From Callorhinus ursinus (taxonomy: Eukaryota > Chordata > Mammalia > Carnivora > Otariidae): 64,000 bases of DNA. Location of the stretch: NCBI RefSeq assembly GCF_003265705.1, contig NW_020312788.1, forward strand, positions 7,542,695 to 7,606,694. Direction: 5' to 3'. Positions 9,813 to 23,193 of this stretch are shown here, piece by piece. The notes under the pieces were generated by a model that saw only the letters and a program-made list of their open reading frames with translations, was not told the origin of the DNA and did no database searches. The translations under genes and the position numbers were made by a program. Numbering within the stretch: the first letter of the stretch is position 1; every line of letters starts with the position of its first letter.

Positions 9813-11370
9813 AATATATATATAATGTATATAACATAATATATTAATTTACAATATTTCTGCCTACTTATATCTAATTGTAATCTTATTTTCTAGTTAT
9901 ATCAAAATATGAGTCTTTATAAACTACAAAAGCATTGTTAGCAAGAATGGTTAAAAATGGGTCTTAAGGTTTCTTATTGTAAGAGCATTTCTTGTGAATG
10001 TATTCCATTCTACTCTCTTGACACCTCAGCCCACACAACTAATACAACTGCTCCATTTAATTAAAATGAGAAAATATATTACTTATAAAACTTGGTCTTA
10101 AGCAGAGCTAGATACAAAATCTATAGTTCCCATAATGGGAGAGACACTGTAAAATAGAATAAAATGATAAATTGATAAATACATTGTATAATTATTTGTT
10201 CCCCATTGCTATCTTTTATCACTGGCAAAAAGTACAAAAGAATTATAAAGCCTCAGTTTTAATAAAAGAAAATCTAAGAATTATATAACTTATAAGATCT
10301 TACAGTTTAAAAAGTTTTTGAAATTAAAATTCTTCTTAGATCTTTTTTACCCTTTACATCATTTTTCTCTTCTCTTTATAATAATTAACAAAATCCTTCC
10401 AGATAATTTCTCCTGTCATTTATTTCAAAAGAGCCAAATCATGGAGGCAAAAATAGTTTTCAATGACATGTCCTATTTTGTACTTGTCCATGGATGCTTT
10501 GGTCATACATTGGAAAAATGAAAACAAATGCAGTTGTATTATGAGATGAACTTTAGATACCAAATAAATATTCCCTGGAGGGGAAGAAACAGAAATATGA
10601 GCTACTCACTCTGGGAGCTTTTCAAGTCCTCTAATCTGTTTGAAATTATTTTGATGCCATTAATTAAAGATTAAAACTTTCTTGTTGTTGCAAGCAAACC
10701 TCAGTTTGGCATTCTGTATCTGTACTGTCATAACAGTTGTTAGGATTCTGGAATCAGGATTTCCCTTTATTGTGCCTGAAGTACAGTTGGGTGTTTCTAT
10801 TTACCATTACATTTTGACTCAAATGAAATGTTCACATTTCTGCTCATAACATAGATATCTTCTGAGAGGGGGAGGAAGGAATGTGGAGATTGGGGGACTC
10901 AACCCAAATGGGCCACTGTGCTCACATATATTTGATCATAAAGATTGATGAAAGTACTCTCTGCCTCCAAAGCTTTGCTTATAGGTTTCATATTAAATGA
11001 AAGAGACACAGTAATGCAGAGGTATATTTAGAAAACTATTCACACTCAAAGCATTTTCAAGATGTTTTTGTAATAATATAAAAACAGAAAAAACTGCACC
11101 ATTGTTTTATTGTGTTTATCCATAGGCTAGTGTGTAGGAATATAAAACCGAAAGGCTGCTCCTCAGGGAAGTAGAGAATCTAATATGTACTTCATTTTAA
11201 CCCTGTTTAAAATAAAGTATCAAGGTGCTACTTGGCTTTACTGGACTCTTGGCTTATGCCCCACTTTTAAGGCAGTGTTTAAAACTCCAGGGTTTCCAGG
11301 GTCCTGGGACACATATAGAGACTAGGTTGAATCCATCATAACTGTCCAGTGATGAGAAGCAAAATAATCA
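9813..11370. other. unique AT-rich DNA, no gene seen
   Basis: There are TA-alternating tracts at 9815-9845. I found no exon, RNA gene or repeat. Confidence 0.4.
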
Positions 11371-11374
11371 AAAT

Positions 11375-11550
11375 AGCATTTACCTACTAAATGTCAGATT
11401 CATTTCTCTATTTTTTATAACTCCCAACTACTCTTTTAAAGTAGGTTGTTTTACCCACGCTTGTAGAGGGGGAAAAAAAATGGACTCAGAGAATAATCAT
11501 GGTACCCAGGTTTGAAACACAGAACTGTCTTACTCAAAAGGCTACATTGA
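11375..11550 (-). mobile_element. MIR SINE relic
   Basis: Reversed MIR landmarks are 'catttacctactaaatgtca', 'ataactcccaactactc', 'gactcagagaataatcatgg' and 'acccaggtttgaaacacaga'. Confidence 0.6.
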
Positions 11551-12049
11551 TTCCAACTCATGAAGCTGCCTCCCAAATGTGGAAGCACCTATACTGATTC
11601 CATGGCTTATAGTTACTACAGTGCATATGAAGTCACAAGAATGGAGGTGAAGAAGAGTTGAGGTGAATCACAATTCTAAACCTTCTTTTGGCTCTACCCA
11701 AGAGGTTCAACCAAGTAGTTGAGCCAAAGGTATGAAAACATATATATACATAACCTCTATAACCCATTCTCAAGGACTTCCTAATCAGGAAATGGCTTGA
11801 ATGAATTACAGACACACTAAGATTCATAGATACGGAATAACTGAGTTCTTGAGGTATTGTGTCTACCCCCTCAAGGGGCTTACCTGTCCTCCTCCCAGCC
11901 ACCCTGCCATGGTTCTAAGCATAGGAATCCCTTACATTTCAAGAACATCCATTGCATAACTGGTCCAGTTCTGTCTTCTGCCACTCTTCATTTGATACAA
12001 TAATATCTGACACTGGCATTTCCAGGAGGCACCATGTTCTTCCAAGCAG

Positions 12050-12422
12050 CCATGTCTTTGCTCAAGCTGACCTCTCCTTTTGGGATGCTAACACCACTAC
12101 TACCTCTTTCCTAAATCCAGCTTGTCTACTTAGGGTATCAGATCAAAGGCAATTGTTTCTGTGGTTCTTTAAGTCCTCAAATAGACCAAAGTGATCCTCC
12201 CAGGCTTCCACAATCTTTTATATATCTTCATTATTCAAATTAAAATGGTTTGTTTTTATCTTTCATTACCATTTCATTGTACTCTAAAACTCATTCTGAC
12301 AGAAACAGGACTTAATTGTAAAATTAAAATCTCTATCATTTCAGACAGAAACAATGCTCTCCATGTCTAAATTGGTGATAGGATCAGAGTAGACCCTCAC
12401 TAAAGTTTGTTTAATTAATTGC
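12050..12422 (+). mobile_element. L2 LINE relic
   Basis: L2 3'-region order is present: 'tttgctcaagctgacctc', 'tttgggatgctaacacc', 'cagcttgtctacttaggg', 'atcagatcaaaggcaattg'. The terminal 'gagtagaccctcactaaag' and 'tttgtttaattaatt' close it. Confidence 0.6.
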
Positions 12423-13440
12423 TTTAAAACTGATATAGAAAATAAGACTACAGGGTCCTCTTCTTTTTAGTTTTTCTTTTGGCAGAGAAACCAATATATA
12501 TTCCAATCACATAATAATTAACAATGAAAATATATTCTCAAAATTGCCCACTACTGTGTACATAAAAAGAGTATACCATAGTTTCAAGTTTCCATTTGAT
12601 GAGAAAATTAAAAAAGAAATTTTACTATTAAAGAATTATTCTTTTTAAAAAACTTAAAAATGGGAAAAATTCTAAATTCTTCAAAAAAATTTATTGTTTG
12701 TTTTCCTTCCATGATACTCAGTTTCAGTGGTCCTGCTATTTAAATACTTAGAATTAAGTGACAACATGAATATAAGGTCAATGGATAGAATTTTTTCCTA
12801 CTTTGTATTTAACAGTAGGACCTTCCAAAGGGAATTACCAAAGAGCTAAGCCAATTTCCATGAATTACCATCAAAGGGGCTTTTGTGTGCTACTTTCAAT
12901 TACAGTTTTAAAATTCATAGTCAGGAAATACTGATGCTGTGTTCTTTACTTATTTGAATAAGCTAAAACTTGAATTTATTTAGAATAACACAATCACAAT
13001 GAAACATTATGAATGTGTCTGAAAGGATTACCATTCAGTGAGTATATCACATGTAACTCATCACAAATATTTTCTTGAAATGTATTGGGGTAAACAAAGC
13101 CCTTTTAAGAACTATTTCATAATGGTTATTATACTGCATTTACTACATTGTGCATAAACTTTTCCTTCATTTTTTAAAGATATGTAAGAATGTGACAACA
13201 TAAAATTAATCTTATAAAATTCAGAGGGTTGTAAGTTTAGAAGTGTCACTCACTGGATGATTTGCATAGAATTAGAGAAGAAGCACTTGGAACCATAAAG
13301 AGGTTACTGGGAAAAATTCGACAATATCTATTTTGTTTTGCCATAAATAGTACTGTAATAAATATTCTTGTAGCTACATTTTTTTTTCACTTGTAATTAC
13401 CTTCTTTAGAAAGTTACTTAGAATTTTGGGTAAAAGAATA
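12423..13440. other. unique AT-rich DNA, no gene seen
   Basis: Nothing recognisable was seen. Confidence 0.4.
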
Positions 13441-13451
13441 TGCAAAATAAG

Positions 13452-13967
13452 GTGCTTTTTTAGATTTTATTTTTTAAATTTTTTCCCTTTTTTTAAAAGT
13501 TTTTATTCAATTCCAGCTAGTTAACATACAGTGTAATATTAGTTTTAGGTGTACAATATAGTGATTCACACATCACAAGTGTGCTTCTTAATCCCCTATC
13601 ACCTGTATAATCCACTCCCGCCACCTCCTCTCTGTTAATCATCAGTTTGTTCTCTATTGTTAAGAGGGTGTTTCTTGGTTTGCCTCTCTCTCGCTCTTTT
13701 TCCTCTTTGTTTGTTTTGTTTCTTAAATTCCACATATGAGTGAAATCATATGGTATTTTGTTTCTCTGACTGACATTTCATTTAGCATAATAATTCTAGC
13801 TCCATACATGCCCCCCGATGTTTATAGCAGTATTATCTACACTATGGAAATTATGGAAACAGTCCAAATATCCATCAACTGATGAATGGGTAAAGAAGAT
13901 GTGGTATATGTATACAATGGAATATTACTCAGTCATAAAAAAAGAATGAAATCTTGCCATCTGCAAA
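13452..13967 (-). mobile_element. 5'-inverted (twin-primed) L1, carnivore type
   Basis: 13452-13809 is the reversed L1 3' end (T-rich tail, then 'gttaacatacagtgtaatat', 'aggtgtacaatatagtgatt', 'ccacatatgagtgaaatcat'). At about 13810 orientation flips to plus-strand L1 that lies upstream in the element ('gatgtttatagcagtattat', 'aatatccatcaactgatgaa', 'gaatattactcagtcataaa'). TGCAAAATAAG occurs at 13441-13451 and 13962-13972 as the probable TSD. This structure is the signature of twin priming. Confidence 0.88.
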
Positions 13968-13972
13968 ATAAG

Positions 13973-14625
13973 ATTTTCAGTCTGTGTTCCCAAATGCTAC
14001 ACCAAAAGGTTTTCATATATTTTCATACCATGAGTAGTATATGTGTGTGAGTTTGTTTTTCTCATCAAAATACAATTTCTCATCAAAATATGTTATTTTT
14101 AAAGAATCCCTACCACAATAATCATTTAAAAAATCTTACTCAGCTTGCATTTTGATTTGTGATGCAGCTTAGTATGGTCACAGCCATTTGTATTTGTGTG
14201 AGTGTGTGTGAACATCTGAAACTTTGCTCAACATGGAAAAACTGGTCGGTTGTCTTTCTCTTGTAAATGTCAAGGCTTTGTACGTAGTAGATACGTTAAC
14301 TTTTGTCTGTGATATATATTTCAAATCCAGTTTTCCACCTTGTTGTTTGATTTTCAATATTATTTATATTGATTCATGACATACAGAAATTAAAAATTTC
14401 AACGTAATCAAAATCATCATTATTTCCTATTATCATTTCTGGGTTTCATTTCTTGCTTGGACAGCTTTTTTTGCATAGTAAGATAATGTTATTGTTCACC
14501 TGTATTCTCCTAGAGTGTGTTTTAGCCCATTGCTACATGGATAAAGGTTTGGGTGATTACATTCTCATATTTGCTTTAGCATTGAGCATGAAGAGACCCA
14601 TGCTACTGTTTTTCAATTACATGAG
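13973..14625. other. unique DNA, no gene seen
   Basis: A short TG-rich stretch lies near 14197. Nothing else was recognised. Confidence 0.4.
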
Positions 14626-14637
14626 GCTTTATGGGTA

Positions 14638-14690
14638 AGGATCTTTAAAGTTCTTTCCAGTTGAAACATTCTGATTTTGTGATTATGTAT
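14638..14690 (+). mobile_element. possible L3/CR1 LINE 3' end
   Basis: 'tttaaagttctttccagttg' followed by 'attctgattttgtgatta' resembles the CR1/L3 terminus ending in ATTCTATG-type repeats. Confidence 0.3.
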
Positions 14691-15169
14691 TGTGACATTA
14701 TTCCTGCCAGCATAAACCTTCACAAGTTACTAAATGCATTAGATATTTGTTCTGACTCTATATTGGTTTTTGTAAAAGCTCCTTTTTTGGTCATCCCTTC
14801 CATGACGAGACCATAAAAACTCAAAGGTAGACTGCTTCTATTACAGATTAGAAAAAGATTCTAAAAAATCTTAAGCTTTTGACAGAATGGCCCGTGAGTG
14901 TCTTGCCATTGCTTCCCTAGACTGAGACAGCAAAAAGTACCAGCGGAATGCTGTTTAGTAAGGTTTTCAGCTAAAAAAGAATTGCTTTCTTCTGTGCTAC
15001 CATGTCAGCCCTGGTAGTCTTATTTTATTTTGTCTCATGAGTTTTCCCCCTTTGATGTTCACCTTACCTCTATTTGCTCTCATGATTATTTTACGTGAAT
15101 CATAGACACGGGGACTATAGGGAAAATGACAGGTCATTGTATTCAGACCTCTGTACCTAGTGCATGTTA

Positions 15170-15545
15170 TTGCCAGACACTTATATTATTCCCTTTAGAA
15201 TTATATTTAATCTCTTCCTCAATGTCTTATTGATGTTTCTTCAATGACCTCTTTGGGTGGCTATTCCATTGTTAAATTGTTCTTGCCTTTAGGACACTTT
15301 CTCTTATAAGTAATTTAAACATGCCCTTCTTATTTCTTGTAAAACATTCTAAGTCAACCACAAATGATTCTTCACTCTACTGTATATTATTTCTTTCTTC
15401 TCCAGTAAAATACCACATGTCATGGGAGGCAAGCTCTCCATTCAACATACAGGCCATTCAGAAGAAACCTCAGATTTATGACAGTCCATCATCTCTAAAG
15501 TTCTTTCCAGCTCTAATATTTTGTTATTCTATGATTCCTACATTT
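15170..15545 (+). mobile_element. possible L3/CR1 LINE 3' region
   Basis: It ends with 'aagttctttccagctctaat' then 'tgttattctatgattcc', the CR1/L3-like end also seen at 14638. The upstream part is compatible with a diverged CR1 3' region, but this is by recall only. Confidence 0.4.
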
Positions 15546-15850
15546 GGTTGTGAAATTTCTAAATGAGTCTCTATCCCATCCCATGAAGTCACTTTCTAGA
15601 ACTCTTGTCCTATCCTCTACAACACTATTTTTCCAATTCTTTTTGTTTCTCTATGGCTACCAAGGAAGTTTCTTTACTTCCATATGTTTTCAAGGACTCT
15701 AGAGCAAGCTAATTTAAAAAAACTAAATATATTTTATTCCTTTTAAAACTCAGCTTGCAAAGTGATTTGTTTAATCAATAATCTCATACTGAATAGTTTC
15801 CTTGTTTTATGAAGTTTTCTAGTGTAGACTGTACACTGTTTTCTAGTGTA

Positions 15851-18060
15851 GTTAGGCCACAAAACAAGTTTTAGCAAATTCAAGAAGATTAAAATAATGC
15901 CAAGTATCTTTTCTGCTGACAATGGCGTGAAACCAGAAATCAATAATAAAAGGAAAATTGGAAAATTCATGAATACATGGAAATTATTAGATCTAATCAA
16001 TGAACTCAGTAAAGTTGTAGGGTATAAAATTAACATACAAAAATCAGTAGCATTTTTATACATTAACAACAGAATTTCTGAAAAGGAAATAAAGAAATTG
16101 ATCCCAAAGAATAACAATGGAAACAATAAAATATTCAGGAAAAAAATAAAAAAAGGTGAAAGATTTACTACATGGATGTACAAAACTACAAGACATTGAT
16201 GAAAGAAATTGAAAAAGATACAAAGAAATGGAAAGGTATCTCATGGTCATGGATTGAAAGAATTAATATTGTTAAAATGTCAATACTACCAAAAGCCATC
16301 TATAGAATCAATGGTAATTTCTATCAAGATTGCAATGGAAATTTTTACAGAAGTAAAAAAACAAACAAACAAAAACAACAAAACTCCTAAAATTTATATG
16401 GAACCATAAAAGACCCCAAATAGCTAAGGAATTCTTGAGAAAGAAAGTCAAAGTAGGAGGTATCAGATTTCTTGATCATCAAAACAGTATGGTACTGGCA
16501 TAAAAACAGACAGATCAATGAAACAGAATCAAAACCCCAGTAATAAGCCAAGCACATACAGTCAACCAATATTTGACCAGGGAACCAAGGATACTCAATG
16601 GAGAAAAGATAGTCTCTTCAATAAGTGTTGCTGGGATAATTGGATATTTACAAGCAAAAGAATGGAACTGGACTCATAGCTTACACCACTCACAAAAAAT
16701 AATGCAAAATGGATTAAAGACTTAAGCGTAACATCTGAAAACATTAAATTCCTGGAAGAAAACTTATGAACACAGTTCCTTGACATGGGTCTTGGTAATG
16801 ATTTTTTGGATATGACACCTAAAGCACAAACAACAAAGTAAAAAATAAACAAAGTAGAGCTACATCAAACTAAAAGAAGCTCTGCACAGCAAAAGAAACC
16901 AACAACAAGGTGAAAAGACAACCTACAGAATGGGAAAAATATTTGCAAACCATATATCTAATATATCTGATAATGCATCCATATGAACAACTCATACAAC
17001 ACAACAGCAAAAAAAAAAAACAAAAAAACCCCACAAATAGCCCAATTAATAAATAGGCAAAAGACCTGAATAGACATTTCTCCAAAAAGATATACAAAAG
17101 GCTAACAGGTATATAAAAAGATGCTCAGCATCACTAGTCATTAGGGAAATGCAAATTAAAACCATAATAAGAAATCACCTCATGCCTGTTAGAATGGCCA
17201 TCATCAAAAAGACAAGAGCTAACAAATGCTGGTGTGGATGTGGAGAAAAGGGAACCCTTGTGCACTGTTAGTGGGAATGTAAACTGGTGCAATTACTATG
17301 GAAAACAGTATGGAGAATTGTTAAAAAAAAAAACTATAAATAAAACTACCACATGATCCAGCAAGAAAACATTAACTTGAAAAGATATCTGCATCCCCTT
17401 GTTCATAGCAGGTTTATTTATAATAGGGAAGACATGGAAACAACCTAAGTGTCCATTGATGGATGAATGGATAAAAAACTTGTGGTATATACATACAATA
17501 AAATATTAGTCATAATAAAATGAGGAAACCCTACCATTTGTGACAACATAGATGGAGCTTAAAGGCATTACGCTATATGAAAGAAGTCAAAGAGAGAAAA
17601 ACAAATGCTGTATGATCTCATTTACATGTGGAATCTAAAAGAAAACAACAACAACAGAACTCAAGGAAAAGGAGATCAGACTTGTGGTTCTCAGCATCAC
17701 AGGGTGGAGGGAGGGGGAAGTTGAAGGAAGGTGGTCACAAGGCACAAACTTCCAGTTGTAAGATAAATAAGTACTAGGGATTTAAGGTGCAACATGATAA
17801 CCACAGCTAACGCTGCAGTATAATATACAGAAAAATTGTTAAGAGAGTAAATCTTAAGGGGTTTCACCACCAGGAGATTATTTTTCTTCATTATTTTCTT
17901 TTTTCTTTCTTTTTATTGTGTCTATATAAGAAGATGGATGTTACCCGAACCTATTGTGATCATCCCACAATATAGGTAATTCAAATCATTCTGCTGTATG
18001 CCTTAAATTCCTGCAGTAATGTATGCTACTTATTTCTCAATAACATGGAAAAAAATAAAT
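15851..18060 (+). mobile_element. old L1 (L1M type), ORF2 3' half plus 3' UTR
   Basis: The ORF2-derived blocks are in order: 'ccacaaaacaagttttagca', 'ccaagtatcttttctgctga', 'tgaactcagtaaagttgtag', 'accaatatttgaccagggaa', 'atttctccaaaaagatatac', 'tggtgtggatgtggagaaaa' and 'gtccattgatggatgaatgg'. A 3' UTR follows and ends near 'taacatggaaaaaaataaat'. ORF2 is destroyed by many stops, and there is an internal deletion near 15985. The endonuclease and most of the reverse transcriptase region are absent, so the copy is dead. Confidence 0.92.
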
Positions 18061-19889
18061 TACTTTCACAAAGATCAGTTTTCCATGTCTGAAGTCAATC
18101 ATCTTTTGGGTTGTTAGAAAGATGAATACTAGGATATAGCCAAGAAACTAAAAAAGAGTCAAGCATAATTAAGAAAAACTTTCAATCATTGGCGAAGTGT
18201 TTTCAAAGTTTAATAATTTCCAGAATTTGTACCTACTAGTAATTAAGGGGAAGTAAAACACAATCATTGGATAATTCACCACCAGATGATTTTTATAGCA
18301 CCTGCAAAATATAGCTGTGGGTTCTTTCTTAAGGTAACATAAGTTTCTGTGTTTCTGAACTGATGACCTGCTATGCACTTCTCAAACAGCAGCAAAACAA
18401 AATTCTCTTAGAATTGAAAAAAATTTTAAACATGTCAAATAGTATGTGAAGTTGAGAATCCTGTAAGGCAGAGGAATCTAGTTTTTAAGAGAGTAGAAAA
18501 ATAAGCAAAATGACCCAGACAGAAAGCTTACCTTAAGAGAGAAAAGAGCTGGGAGTGGAAAACCATTTCTTCAGAGGAAAAGATAGGAGTATAATTGGTT
18601 CAGAAGGAAACTTCTACCTGAAGTGGAGAAAAAGCAGGTTGATAACCCTTGTGGAACTATGAAGGAAGAGAACCAGAACTGTCTTCATAATCATGGAGGC
18701 TGGGATGGGCCCCAGTATTAGAGATTCTATTGTGGAAGTTCAAAGATAGAAGAAAGGAAGTCATTGTTCACTTGGAAAGGAACTAAAATGTTTTCAGGCC
18801 AAAGAAAATTCAACACTTGGATTGAAATTATGAGGAAATAAAAAGATGAATGAAATGCTAGATGGAAAACTAAAAATTAGTAACTTTTAGAAGGACAATT
18901 GTAAGGACAATGTATATGCCCCAAATTGTTGAATGCATTCACATTTCTGTTTTTATTAAACTTGTGTATCATTTCAAAATAAGTGAAGTCAGTGATCTTT
19001 TTTCTCTTTCCTACACATCAGTTTATAGGTATGTATTGGACATTTACACATATCCAATGTGGGGCTTGCACAGACGACTCAGTGCTGTGTAAGACGGTTT
19101 TGCAGTGAAGCTGTGATCTCTGCTAGAATGGGAGTAGGGGCTGTGCATAGGTTTAAGTGTGTTATGCTGGTAATTGAATGGTTTCCACGTTTCTTTATAA
19201 TTCTGGGAATCTTTTCCATTCAGGCTGCATCTGGAATTTTGTTCCTTCTTTCCAAAAGCAAGGAGAATAAAACCCTAATATTGCAGATTATGAAATTATA
19301 GAAATAGAGACAGAACTAAGGAGCATTGCAAATCGATAGGCAATTCTTGGAGATTATAGACGCCTTTAAATACCATCATTAAAGATCAGGTATTAAGAAA
19401 TTGGAGAGTGGGGGTTTTTACACTAATTTTAATAACATTATACAAAGGAGAAACCATCCCAATATAGACAGATTTTGGACAAAGAACATGGACATTTTAG
19501 AGAGAATCATTACAAGCTGAATGATTTAGAAGAAAAGTATAGATCCAGCTCTCACGTATTTCCTATCTTTATAAAGGCTTTCTTAAATGAGCCAATCCTT
19601 TTTGAGTGTAAATTTAAAACTAAATAAAATATCACCATGCAGTTCAAAGACACTGGCCATTCCTCTGACCTTCAGAAATTTAGTGAACTCCTTTAAAACT
19701 CCTATCAGTTCTAGAGCCAATGGAAATCAAAACCACTGGAGTGGGTGATGTTGGTGCCCTAATCCTATAACCTCACTCAACGTTCAACTTCCAGCACCTA
19801 TGTATTTACCTCTATCTTTTGGGGTGAGAAGTACCAAGGAGTACATTCTGAGAATTGCTCTCTACCAATAATTGGCAGGAATGATATAT
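18061..19889. other. unique DNA, no gene seen
   Basis: Purine-rich around 18460-18860. I saw no coding exon that can be supported. Confidence 0.4.
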
Positions 19890-20135
19890 TAATACCCTCC
19901 CACCCTGGGATAACTCTGAGGTGTGTGTTTCACACTGGCTCCCCTTGCCCCAACAGGATGAAGCTCAATCACTCACAGTGCTGGATGGATTAATAATGAA
20001 CATTTTGGGAACTCCCTTCCCTTCCTTGTCTCATTTCCTCCCTGCCCTACTGGTGGTTTCTTCTCCTCTGAGGTAAACTATTTGCACTCGAATCCTTGTC
20101 TCAGCATCCGCTCCTGGGGGTATATACAGAGTGGC
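19890..20135 (+). mobile_element. possible old LTR fragment
   Basis: 'gaggtaaactatttgcactc' followed by 'gaatccttgtctcagcatcc' and 'gctcctggggg' resembles a common mammalian LTR 3' end. The family was not resolved and no TSD was found. Confidence 0.3.
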
Positions 20136-20911
20136 ACCCTCTCTGAGATCTATATGCATTCCCAGGGTGATAACATTTTTCAGAGGCCCTGTGTTCCCAT
20201 AAGCTAACCACCAGTGAAACTCAGCTGCTTCTTCAGTTCTCAAAATAAATATTCACTCCCACAACTTTTACAAATTTAAATGACTTTATTGAGAATTTAG
20301 AACAGTCTCTGGGAGGAGTCACTTTGCATAGCACACAGTTTTTCTCTCTCTCCTTTTTGCCTTCTACCTCCTTTTTGCAGATTGCTTGTGGAATCTCAAA
20401 TTCTTCTCCCTTCTATTACATAGAGCAATTTCTTCTAATTTTGTCTTCCTTTCATGGTACAGTGCTGGCCCGCAAGGGTCTGGAAGTCCCACTTACTACC
20501 CCAAGAACTTCTCTTTTCTCAAAGATAGCTCTCTTCCTTAAGGGGATTTTGGAGTCAGCAGTTAAATTAACATTTTCTACACTTTGTTATGGTCACAATG
20601 ACCATACTAAATGATCCTTATATTTTAAAGTTATTATTAGCTATTCTTATATAGAGTAAGAATTAAGTAGTTATTCTCAACATTCTGTGTACAATAAACC
20701 GAATATATTCTTCTTACCTAATTAGTGTCCAACCACTGTCAGCTTTTCTTTTTGTCATCTTGGTAAAACTCTGAGCTAAAGAAATCCTCCTAGTACAGTT
20801 ATGAATAATTATCTGGATTGGGTCCACTCTACTTGACCACAGGTGGAATAAAGCTCTATGGGGCTTAAAGCCTATACCATTTGGGATGGGCTTTAAGAAA
20901 ATAAAAATACA

Positions 20912-21087
20912 GGGGTGCCTTGGTGACTCAGTTGGTTGAGCATCCGACTCTTGACTTCTGCTCAGGTCATGATCTCGGGGTAGTGAGATGGAGCCCCGTG
21001 GCCGGCTCCTCCCTGAGTGGGGAGTCTGCTTAAGATTCTCTCTCCCTTCTCTCTTCTCCCACCACTCTAAAAATAATTTTTAAAAAG
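20912..21087 (+). mobile_element. CAN SINE (SINEC)
   Basis: Head 'ggggtgccttggtgactcag', then 'aggtcatgatctcgggg', a CT-rich region and an A-rich tail. Near-identical A-rich direct repeats ending in AAAATACA flank it (20895-20911 and about 21089-21105). Confidence 0.88.
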
Positions 21088-21254
21088 GAAAGAAAAGAAA
21101 AATACAAAGATTTGTAGATGAGGCTTGGGAAGTCAGGAACTCGGAAAATTAACTTTAATTAGATTCACAATGAATCAGCCTTGGTGCCAGGCTTTCTTAC
21201 ACAGAGTTGGCAAGCCAGAAATGTAGCATCTCTTGAAATCGCCCCTTATAAAAC

Positions 21255-21445
21255 AACTAGAATACTGAATGCCTACAGTCTTCCAGGCATTGTGCTAAGC
21301 AATTCATTAGGACTAATTTATTTCATCTATTTTTAATTGCAGATTTACAGATGAGAAAACTGCAGAACAGGTAGGGTAAGTAATCCAATGGAAGCCACGC
21401 AACTAGTAAATGGCAAAGCAAGAGCTTAGACTGTGATGATGTGTC
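21255..21445 (-). mobile_element. MIR SINE relic
   Basis: Reversed MIR core: 'caggcattgtgctaagcaat', 'tttacagatgagaaaactgc', then 'cacgcaactagtaaatggca'. Confidence 0.75.
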
Positions 21446-23018
21446 CACATAACTTCTATACTATAATGCTTCTGAAAATTGTGTCTTCTAACTAGCTCAC
21501 TAAGCCCCTAAACAGCTCACTATCTGTGAAAGGAAGTACACACCAAAGATAAATCCACCATCAACAATAAAATTCTACTTGCCACTTCATACTACCTTCA
21601 CAGGTAATTGGATCAGCCACATACTCAGGCAGAGGAGTACCAAAGGTGTACTTATCCCATGCATCTTTCCCACAGGGCAGTCACAACAGTAGGAAACTCA
21701 CTATCTGATTCCTTTCAAAATAAAATTAAACTGTCCTATCAAGCCCAAAGCATATACATTAGTGCAGGTGTGTTAATCTGTGCAATGTTGTAATAACACA
21801 ATTACTCCAGCAAAGTAGGTGCAAATACCGAGTCCCCGAGGCAGCCCAAATTCCTTGGTTAATAAATGAGCCCTGCTGGGATTATAATAAATACTCCGTA
21901 GAGTATTTTTCCATCATACAAATAGCTCCTACCTCAATTGCCTTTTGTCAGTTGTACTTGAGGGCATAATCAATTTTTCTATTCTACTGGACTGAACCAA
22001 AAGAAAAAAACTCTCCAAACTGACAAGAAAGAAGACTTTTTCTTTCTAGGGAATTCATAATTGATACTAATATATCCTTGTTCAGTTTAGAGCAACTGTA
22101 AACTTAGAAGTATGGGGTGACTCTCTTCTACCCACCGTGTGGTGGCGATTTGAGAGGCAGAGAAAGCCAGCTCACAAAGAGAGAAACTGCCAGAGAAATT
22201 TCCTGTTCACAGAACTGGGCTGCATAATTTCTCCTTCGGGGTTATAATATACCTGTGTAGCATTTATAATGTTTGGGTTTTACTGTTTTGTTTCTTTATA
22301 TTTTAATCTAGTTTGAATTCATTTCCATTAATTACAATTTATACAGTCCTAATTAATCTAGATGTAACCAAAAACTTATGTTTATTTTATTTAAAAAAAT
22401 CTTTTTATCAAGTTGGTCTTCAGAATTGTAACTACAATTTGCTGCAACACTTTTCAATTATTATTAACAAGAGCCGGAATGTTCAGATTCATCCACTACC
22501 AGGGATATATCTTAGTGTAATGTGGCCAGGACTGATAATTTCTGAAAGCAATGGTTATTTCGGGGTACATGGTATTAAATGTGTCTTTACTAGACCCTTC
22601 CTTAATTCCATGTTCTCCTTTTAAAGATTGAGGTCATTTTATTTTTAGTTTCTTCAAGTCGTTACTATATTCCTGTTTTTCCTCTTCATAGAAACTTTTG
22701 ATAATGAATCCTTGCTTTATTAGAGCTTGGGGCTTTTTAAAAGTTCAGTTTCACTGTGAAGTCAAGGTCTTAAAATTCCTTACGAGTAAATGATTTTTGT
22801 TTTATTTTCATCTCATCTACTAGATTATAGTCTTAACTAAACTTTTAGTTGATAGTTCATATGTGTGTGTATGTATGCATGCATTTCTGTATGCAGGTAA
22901 TAGTAACTAAAGTAAATTATCATGCTGAAAACAAGAGGCAGGTGAAGACCATCAGTATTGACTAATTAAATAAAAGTAATTTCTTTAGTGAATCAGATAT
23001 AATCCTTATATGGATGTC
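21446..23018. other. unique DNA, possible conserved noncoding blocks
   Basis: No gene was recognised. 21800-21920 and 22080-22250 are less AT-biased and free of recognisable repeats, so they are candidates for conserved noncoding sequence. A TG/ATGT tract lies near 22860-22890. Confidence 0.35.
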
Positions 23019-23041
23019 GTTTTTTGGGAGTCCAGTGTAAT

Positions 23042-23193
23042 TTTAGTACTTTCTGGGGTACAGGATGTTTCCTCTACTATTTTGGTTGCCTACCCGATTC
23101 TGTTAGATTTTTTGTTCATGAGAGAATGTTAGAAGAAGCTGAAAAACATTTTAAAAGGAAAAATGTCACTGTTAATTGTTCTAAGCAGATGGT
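23042..23193 (+). CDS. weak exon-like open segment, unrecognised
   Basis: After 'gtgtaattttag' the plus strand is open for about 50 codons, including CLPDSVRFFVHERMLEEAEK and KHFKRKNVTVNCSKQM. It ends at AGATG|GTAATG, which could be a donor. The acceptor lacks a good pyrimidine tract and no partner exon was found. A chance frame is the likelier explanation. Confidence 0.15.

Noticed and set aside
15743..16183. 146-codon minus-strand open frame
   Set aside because: It is the antisense of L1 ORF2 sequence, so it is an A/T-rich shadow frame.
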